A stretch of DNA of 64,000 nt from Liolophura sinensis (Eukaryota; Mollusca; Polyplacophora; Chitonida; Chitonidae), in assembly GCF_032854445.1 (NCBI RefSeq), contig NC_088300.1, forward strand, positions 79,583,084 to 79,647,083, read 5' to 3'. Below are positions 58,501 through 64,000 of the stretch, in pieces. Each line of letters opens with the position of its first letter. Position 1 is the first letter of the stretch. A model generated the notes under the pieces. It did not search any database and was not told where the DNA came from. It saw only the letters and a list, made by a program, of their open reading frames with translations. The position numbers and the translations under genes are program-made.

Positions 58501-59232
58501 CCGGATGACTTCATCTTTGGGTTGAACTAACAGCAATCATCAGCAGATTACTCAGAGTTCACTCGGAACTGGGCGACTCGAATGAAGACAGCTTACGACA
58601 TTGCTCATAAACAGTCAATGAAGATGGTTCTTTGCAATAAAGAAAGATACGATCAGAGGGTAAACCACACTGATCTGCGTCCTGGTGACTTAGTCCTTGT
58701 AAGGAGTTTCACCAGGACGCACGTAGCACAACCCACGTAGTAATTAAGCAGATGGGGCACCAACCACTTTTCGAGGTGAAGTCTGAAAGAGAGAGTTCTC
58801 CACTGCAGTGTTCTTCTACCACGCAGTTACTTAGCTGTTGATGATGTGATTCCTAGAAAGTCTGCAATAAATAGGATAAGGAAACGAAGAAGACCTAGTG
58901 AAACAGATCATGTGGAGGAGTCTGGCGACAACAGTGGTGACATTGTTGAACTTGTCCATCAGCAGCCCCTTCGGGTTCCTCTAAACCCTGGAGCACCACG
59001 CCCTACCCTAGAGAGTATGATGGAAATGACAGCCGTAGTAATCCTCCGACAGGTAGGTTCCCAAAGTGAAACCAGTGTTAATGACCATGAACGGACAACA
59101 ACCAGGCCTAAACTACGGGGTCCGCGTCTGAGATTGACCTATTCATTTTTGGGTGAGCCAGAGCTTACACGTTTTTTAACGCTAGAAGTTTCTGGGTTAA
59201 TGGGAAAACTGTATAATGTGCGAAGTGGATGA
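55570..59232 (+). pseudogene. Ty3/gypsy gag-pol remnant, many frameshifts
   Basis: In order: gag-like frame 55570-55893 (YDCDLVQLMTRNVLQTRL, EEERQLKL); partial zinc knuckle at about 56060-56110 (DCGANNHTARDC, first Cys lost); retropepsin start at about 56290-56350 (ALWDTGSG); reverse transcriptase pieces 56660-57110, with the catalytic YLDD near 56910; RNase H end at 57270-57360 (YRPGRKNIVVDALSR); integrase zinc finger at 57680-57850, where the last Cys of HHCC is replaced by Leu (TCVRLKQ); integrase core remnants 57890-58220 (PYHPQCGGKVERMNRTL); and a C-terminal part to 59232 (RYDQRVNHTDLRPGDLVLV). Much of RNase H is deleted. Stops and shifts between pieces make it inactive. LTRs were not identified. 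It is a different lineage from the element at 17-22 kb. Confidence 0.88.
58257..58526 (+). repeat. Direct duplication of about 120 bp inside the pol remnant
   Basis: 58257-58376 and 58408-58526 are near-identical (both from CGCCAGACAAAGTCTTC or CGCCAGGCAAAGTCTTC to TTCATCTTTSGGTTGAA). This probably arose after the element lost function. Confidence 0.9.
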
Positions 59233-59429
59233 TAGAGTACCGGCCACATTTAGACTTAAATTTTGCAACTCATTTTTCACAGGCGCAATGTGAAATTTTG
59301 CGCAAAATAGTTTGCCTTAGTGCTCTGCTGATCACATTGCTCTATCGTTCCTCTTCAGGTCTTCATAAATCGTGTATCCTGACATCTGTGTTCAGCATGG
59401 GTCTTTTACATCGTGTCTCTTACACGATG

Positions 59430-60215
59430 CTGTATTCAGACACGATACTGTAGTTACACACGATACTGTATTCAGACACGATGTTGTATTTAGACACGAT
59501 GCTGTAGTTACACACGATGCTGTATTCAGATACGATGCTGTTTTCAAACATGATGCTGTAGTTACACACGATGCTGTATTCAGACACGATGCTGTAGTTA
59601 CACACGATTCTGTATTCAGACACGATGCTGTAGTTACACACGATGTTGTATTCAGACACGATGCTGTAGTTACACACGATGCTGTATTCAGACACGATGC
59701 TGTAGTTACACACGATGCTGTATTCAAACATGATGCTGTAGTTACACACGATTCTGTATTCAGACACGATGCTGTAGTTACACACGATGTTGTATTCAGA
59801 CACGATGCTGTAGTTACACACGATGCTGTATTCAGACACGATGCTGTAGTTACACACGATGCTGTATTCAAACATGATGCTGTAGTTACACATGATGCTG
59901 TATTCAAACATGATGCTGTAGTTACACACGATGCTGTATTCAAACATGATGCTGTAGTTACACACGATGCTGTATTCAAACATGATGCTGTAGTTACACA
60001 TGATGCTGTATTCAAACATGATGCTGTAGTTACACACGATGCGGTATTCAGACACGATGTTGTATTTAGACACGATGCTGTATTCAGACACGATGCTGTA
60101 TTCAGACACGATGCTTTAGGCATGATGCTGTATTCAGACACGATGCTGTAGTTACACACGATGCTGTATTCAGACACGATGCTGTAGACACGATGCTGTA
60201 CTTAGGCAAGATGCT
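59430..60215. repeat. Minisatellite, 18/36-bp unit, about 43 short units
   Basis: Alternating 18-mers CACGATGCTGTATTCAGA and CACGATGCTGTAGTTACA, so the higher-order step is 36 bp. The plus strand is open for 259 codons (HDAVFR, HDAVVT) and the minus strand for 261 and 229 codons at once, as expected of an in-frame repeat. None is called a gene. Confidence 0.96.
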
Positions 60216-60721
60216 GCCATGTTGATGACAACATGTCTTCCACCTGGTCCAATATATGCATGTCTATACGTATCACGTGGGAAGGTTCGTCATTAACTTG
60301 CCAAAGTTGGGTGAATTATGCCAGGCAATTCAGGTTCCTCCGCCCCTAGAATTGACCGCCTCGTATAAGCGAAAATTCCTTGAGTTTGGAGTTAAACAAC
60401 AATGAAGTAAATAAATAAAGAAAGAAAGAAAGGAAGAAAGAAAGCTGACCTGACTTGCATATCTAAGCTGACAACTTGACTCCGGCGTTTAATTTGAAAA
60501 CAAATGAAACAAAAATAAATCATTTACCAAACAGATGTAATGTCACGAGGGTCATTAGTCTTATGTCACACCTTGATGTGTTTTAATTGACAGCTCATAC
60601 TGACCAGTTTTAAGATAATATTGACTTACCGTCGTTGAGCGGGAAACATTGTGCATGTATTCATTTATGCTTGAGCTTTTTTTAACTTTTTTGCCGTCAA
60701 ACATTTTTTCAGACATATGAC
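60216..60721. other. Intergenic with decayed SINE and GAAA tract
   Basis: 60330-60415 resembles a very diverged family A 3' end (CGCCTCGTATAAGCGAAAAT) with a TAAA tail, followed by (GAAA)n to about 60445. Nothing else was seen. Confidence 0.5.
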
Positions 60722-60985
60722 GAAGAGGGTGTGTGTACATATGTTGTGTCTTCTTGTGCCAAGGCGGGTCAGTGCCGCCAATGTGTTGCTGTGGCTGAAG
60801 TATCATGTCGAAGACCCAGTCCTATTATACTAACCCCAGGCCAACCAGTCTTATTTCGTTGCTCTAACCTCTCACTGCCGGGCGCCAAGCGATATAGCAA
60901 CAGGTACCATTTTCAAAGTCTTTGGTATCAACCGATCTGGGTTTGGGTGTTGGTCTAAGATGGAAGTGTAGACATATTTGCTGAA
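60722..60985 (-). mobile_element. SINE-like family B, diverged copy
   Basis: Shares TGTTGTGTCTTCTTGTG, GTATCATGTCGAAGAC, ATTATACTAACCCCAGGCC and TCTAACCTCTCACTGCCGGG blocks with the element at 51826. The tRNA-like head near 60960 is decayed. Confidence 0.6.
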
Positions 60986-61255
60986 AAATGATAAAAATAA
61001 ATTATTTTGGATCAGGTATAAGCATTACTTGAATTGCTGGAGATAGCCTGTGCAATTTGCGAGGGAGATTACAACGGAGATTACCGGTAAATAACCATCT
61101 TATCACTCAACATGTGCATGTACAAAAAAAGGAAAAGATGCAATATGGTGCAGCGTGATGGGTTTTAACGTCGTTACCCTCCCTCAACAGGTGGATTGTT
61201 AATAATAAGAGCATTATCTACATCTAAGTTTGTTCTCGTTAATTTAGTTTTTTCT

Positions 61256-61294
<39 letters not shown>

Positions 61295-62750
61295 TTCTTG
61301 AGAAGTGGCCCTTGCCAAATGACGCCCTGATAGTGTTTGGAAAACTTTGATGTACACTGATTACTTTTGCATCACGGTCCGGAGAAGCTTGTATGCATTC
61401 TGATAAACGGTCTTAAGTAGTGTCATTGCCAAACATTAAGTATCCAGCGATGCCAAAGCTCGTTAGAACGTGGTCGTTACTGACGACTGTGGAATGTGTT
61501 TAAGGACGTGGAGACATTTCAATTTACCACTCTTGGCCGAAATGAAAAAAATCAATAGGTTGAGATTGTCCAGAATGTGTGTGTGTACATCTAGGCCGGT
61601 GATAGCTTGTGGAAAGATTACGGGGAAATACCCATCTTATTACTCAACATGTACACGAACAGGGAAAAGATGCAATATGACGCAGTGTGACCTGTTCTGT
61701 TAGCCTATTAAGGTAGATTGTTAATAATAAGAGCATTTTCTACATCTAAGTTTCTTCTCGTTAATTGAGTGCCTTTCTTCTCAATTCCTATACGTTATTG
61801 CTGCAGATATGTGGCATAACGTCATAGCACCGCATTTCCCAGGCAAAATGTTTGGTTCTGTACACTGTATACTAGGGGGTTCAGGGATCCGTGTAGAGAT
61901 CAGCGGACAACGCCATCGACCTCCAATACGGTGAATGTAACATTCCTCCCTGAATAGTTGACAGTTGCAATCACCGTGGAAACGAGTTAAGCCTGTAAAA
62001 GAAAAGGCTTTGTGACACGATTTATTTGATTGTACTGAGCGCCGTCAAACAAATCCATCGTTTTCTTCACTCAGCCCAGAATGCCAACTGAATCTCCTCT
62101 GATGGGCGAAAGAAGAACAAAGCCTGAGCGTGTCGTACGACGCCGTCATGTAAGGCCGAGCAGCAGGATTTGGCGGGCCGTGTGCCTGGGCAAATAAAGG
62201 GCATGTCGGCCAGGTAAGGAGCACTTGCCGTGTGCACTGAGGCCAAAGCCAGGCGATTCTCTCCGTAATGGGACATCAGCACAGAATCGCTTTTTAGGAA
62301 TCACCAACCACCAAGATACGATGCTGGTCAGCGTGTGCATACGTTTCTGCCATTATTTTACGCATGAAAATGGGTGGACGGTCATGGGTACTTTGTGGAC
62401 ACGTGAATAACCATGGACACTTTGTGGCAATGAACCATCAGCTCTGGCCGCACCTTCGTGTAACGGTCGATCTCAACTTATATGCCCAGCCTGGTGATAA
62501 TTAAGACGTATCTGACAGAGCTAGTGACGGAATGCCGGCAGTTGAGGACAACGTGTCGTTTATGATTTTGTCCCGAGTCCGAGCAATCAGCTATGGTAGA
62601 CACAGCTAATTCCTAATACTCTTCAAAATGGAAGCGGACAAAATCGATTTCGTTCAATTCATTACCAGCTAGACGAAATCTAGGTGGTAGCGCTGTTACA
62701 GCTGTCGTTGGATTAAACTTAGTTTCTGCCTATTGTGTGGCTGGTTACAG
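60986..62750. other. Intergenic with an imperfect direct duplication
   Basis: 61050-61240 (GGAAAAGATGCAATATG, GATTGTTAATAATAAGAGCA) recurs in diverged form at about 61605-61770, an imperfect duplication about 540 bp apart. A (GT)n run lies at 61258-61292. No gene was recognised. Confidence 0.5.
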
Positions 62751-62948
62751 CTTCGCGCTGGTTATACCTCACGGCGATCCCTCCACCACTGTCATCAGAG
62801 ACCTTTACTCTCGCTGATGAATCTAGTATGCCATGGGATAACTATCGATGTTGAATATGCAGTACCTGCAGTCTATCCGCTCTCCCATGTCGCCTTCTTG
62901 ACGAGGTTTGGCCGATGGCCATGTCACTGTCTGTTTGTAGCCAAGAAG
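62751..62948 (+). CDS. Weak internal exon candidate
   Basis: Between an acceptor-like TGTGTGGCTGGTTACAG (ending 62750) and a strong donor CAAGAAG/GTGAGTG (62948/62949) lie exactly 66 open codons, phase 0 at both ends (MNLVCHGITIDVEYAVP, FGRWPCHCLFVAKK). A second frame in the first third also reads plausibly, so the call is tentative. Confidence 0.3.
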
Positions 62949-63184
62949 GTGAGTGTCAAGCTTTCTTTAAAGCATCAGGGATGAATGAGTACCGCTACAC
63001 AATAGGTGCGGTGTGAGTACATTTTAGTGCATGTATGGGCGACCCAAATGACTCAGCAGTAATTGAACCAAGTCAATCACCGACATGTTAGCGGGTGGAA
63101 AGTGACTCATGCACATGTGTCACAAAGGTAAGCAAGTTGCGTTAACGTAATCAGGAATTCAACAGTAAAATGTGCGACACCCTG
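62949..63184. other. Unique sequence, no feature seen
   Basis: Nothing recognised. Confidence 0.3.
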
Positions 63185-63510
63185 GTAACACCGAAACGAC
63201 AACACAACAAGTGGACTAAGTGACAACCTAGTAACACTGAGAAGCACACGCAAATGGGCAGCACGACATTACAACAAGTCGACTAAGTGGCAACCTGGTA
63301 AAACTGACAAGCACACGCAAAGCGGCAGCACGACAATACATCAAGCGGACGAAGTGGTAACTTGGTAACACTGACAAGTAAAAACAAAACGGTAAACCGA
63401 CAATACAACAATGGACTAAATGGCAACCTGATAACACGGATAAGTAGACACAAATGGTAACACGACAATACAATAAGCAGACTAAGGGGCAACCTGGTAA
63501 TACCATACGT
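63185..63510. repeat. Minisatellite, about 64-bp unit, about 5 diverged copies
   Basis: The unit contains CAACCTGGTAACACTGACAA, CACACGCAAACGG and CACGACAATACAACAAG. Minus-strand frames of 118 and 69 codons run through it and are not called. Confidence 0.85.
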
Positions 63511-63743
63511 GTACTAGGATAAACGCAGATACTACGAGACAGGTAGAACGTGTAAACATACTCTAACAACAATTTGTAAGACATAAAGACGTGTTAACTG
63601 TACTGCTAAGTTATTTTACAAGAAAAAAGAATTCTTTATCTTATCTAAGCTCAGTTCAGATAACACCAAGTACTAAGTACGAATCCTTTCTATATTATTA
63701 ATTTTCTGTTACCACCAAATGTACGGATAGCCTATAACACCCT

Positions 63744-64000
63744 GAAGCACATATCTGCTATCTAGCCACCATTACAAGCATTAGTTTCGTACACTGTGTA
63801 CAAGCGCTAATCTAGCGTATGAAGCACATATCTGCTATCTAGCCACCATTACAAGCATTAGTTTCGTACACTGTGTACAAGCGCTAATCTAGCGTATGAA
63901 GCACATATCTGCTATCTAGCCACCATTACAAGCATTAGTTTCGTACACTGTGTACAAGCGCTAATCTAACGTATGAAGCACATATCTGCTATCTAGCCAC
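63744..64000. repeat. Satellite, 77-bp unit, continues past the window
   Basis: Three full copies and the start of a fourth, almost identical (GAAGCACATATCTGCTATCT to TACAAGCGCTAATCTAGCGT). The right boundary is not visible. Confidence 0.95.

Noticed and set aside
59372-60177. Open frames of 259, 261 and 229 codons
   Set aside because: All derive from the 18/36-bp minisatellite, which lacks stops in several frames at once.
1-64000. A bacterial or phage defence-type system
   Set aside because: The window has spliced genes, SINEs and retroelements; nothing resembles prokaryotic operons, so no such system was inferred.

Overview
The window looks like non-coding-rich nuclear DNA of a marine invertebrate, most likely a mollusc and perhaps a bivalve. 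The basis is AT-rich sequence, spliced genes, tRNA-derived SINEs, Ty3/gypsy retroelement remains and a very high load of minisatellites. The SINE carries an ending of the type GTACGGCGTAAAACACCAAT plus a TAAA tail that I associate with molluscan genomes. That assignment rests on memory of the repeat family and is inference. There is no prokaryotic signature (no operons, no ribosome-binding sites, no CRISPR).

The best-supported genes are two tandem copies, both on the minus strand, of a galactose-3-O-sulfotransferase-like enzyme (6583-8238 and 12071-14583). Each can be built as two exons. A 26-nt first exon supplies the start codon and cytosolic tail, and a long second exon carries a signal anchor and the PAPS-binding motifs. 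The copies sit in a segmental duplication of about 5.5 kb that also includes a 21-bp minisatellite and a 40/42-bp minisatellite. Coding DNA is nearly identical between copies, while intron and flanks have diverged and taken insertions.

Two decayed Ty3/gypsy pol regions follow. In the first (17.1-22.2 kb) protease, reverse transcriptase, RNase H and the integrase zinc finger lie on the minus strand, and the integrase core with a chromodomain-like tail lies on the plus strand. The two pieces end within a few codons of each other in the protein, which suggests an internal inversion. The second (55.6-59.2 kb) is a plus-strand gag-pol with many frameshifts.

A possible unrecognised plus-strand gene lies at 23.7-25.4 kb. 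Three exon-like blocks have compatible splice phases just downstream of a 125-bp satellite. Other isolated exon-like blocks with good splice signals are at 1225-1488 and 2635-2718 (minus), and at 50592, 53323, 54469 and 62751 (plus). None could be assigned to a family.

The rest is mostly repeats: at least 22 tandem arrays with periods from 2 to 133 bp, together roughly 15 kb or nearly a quarter of the window; at least eight copies of one SINE family; at least one copy of a second SINE-like family; a third tRNA-headed repeat next to a 43-bp perfect hairpin; and several MITE-like inverted repeats. Most long open frames in the window are by-products of these arrays.
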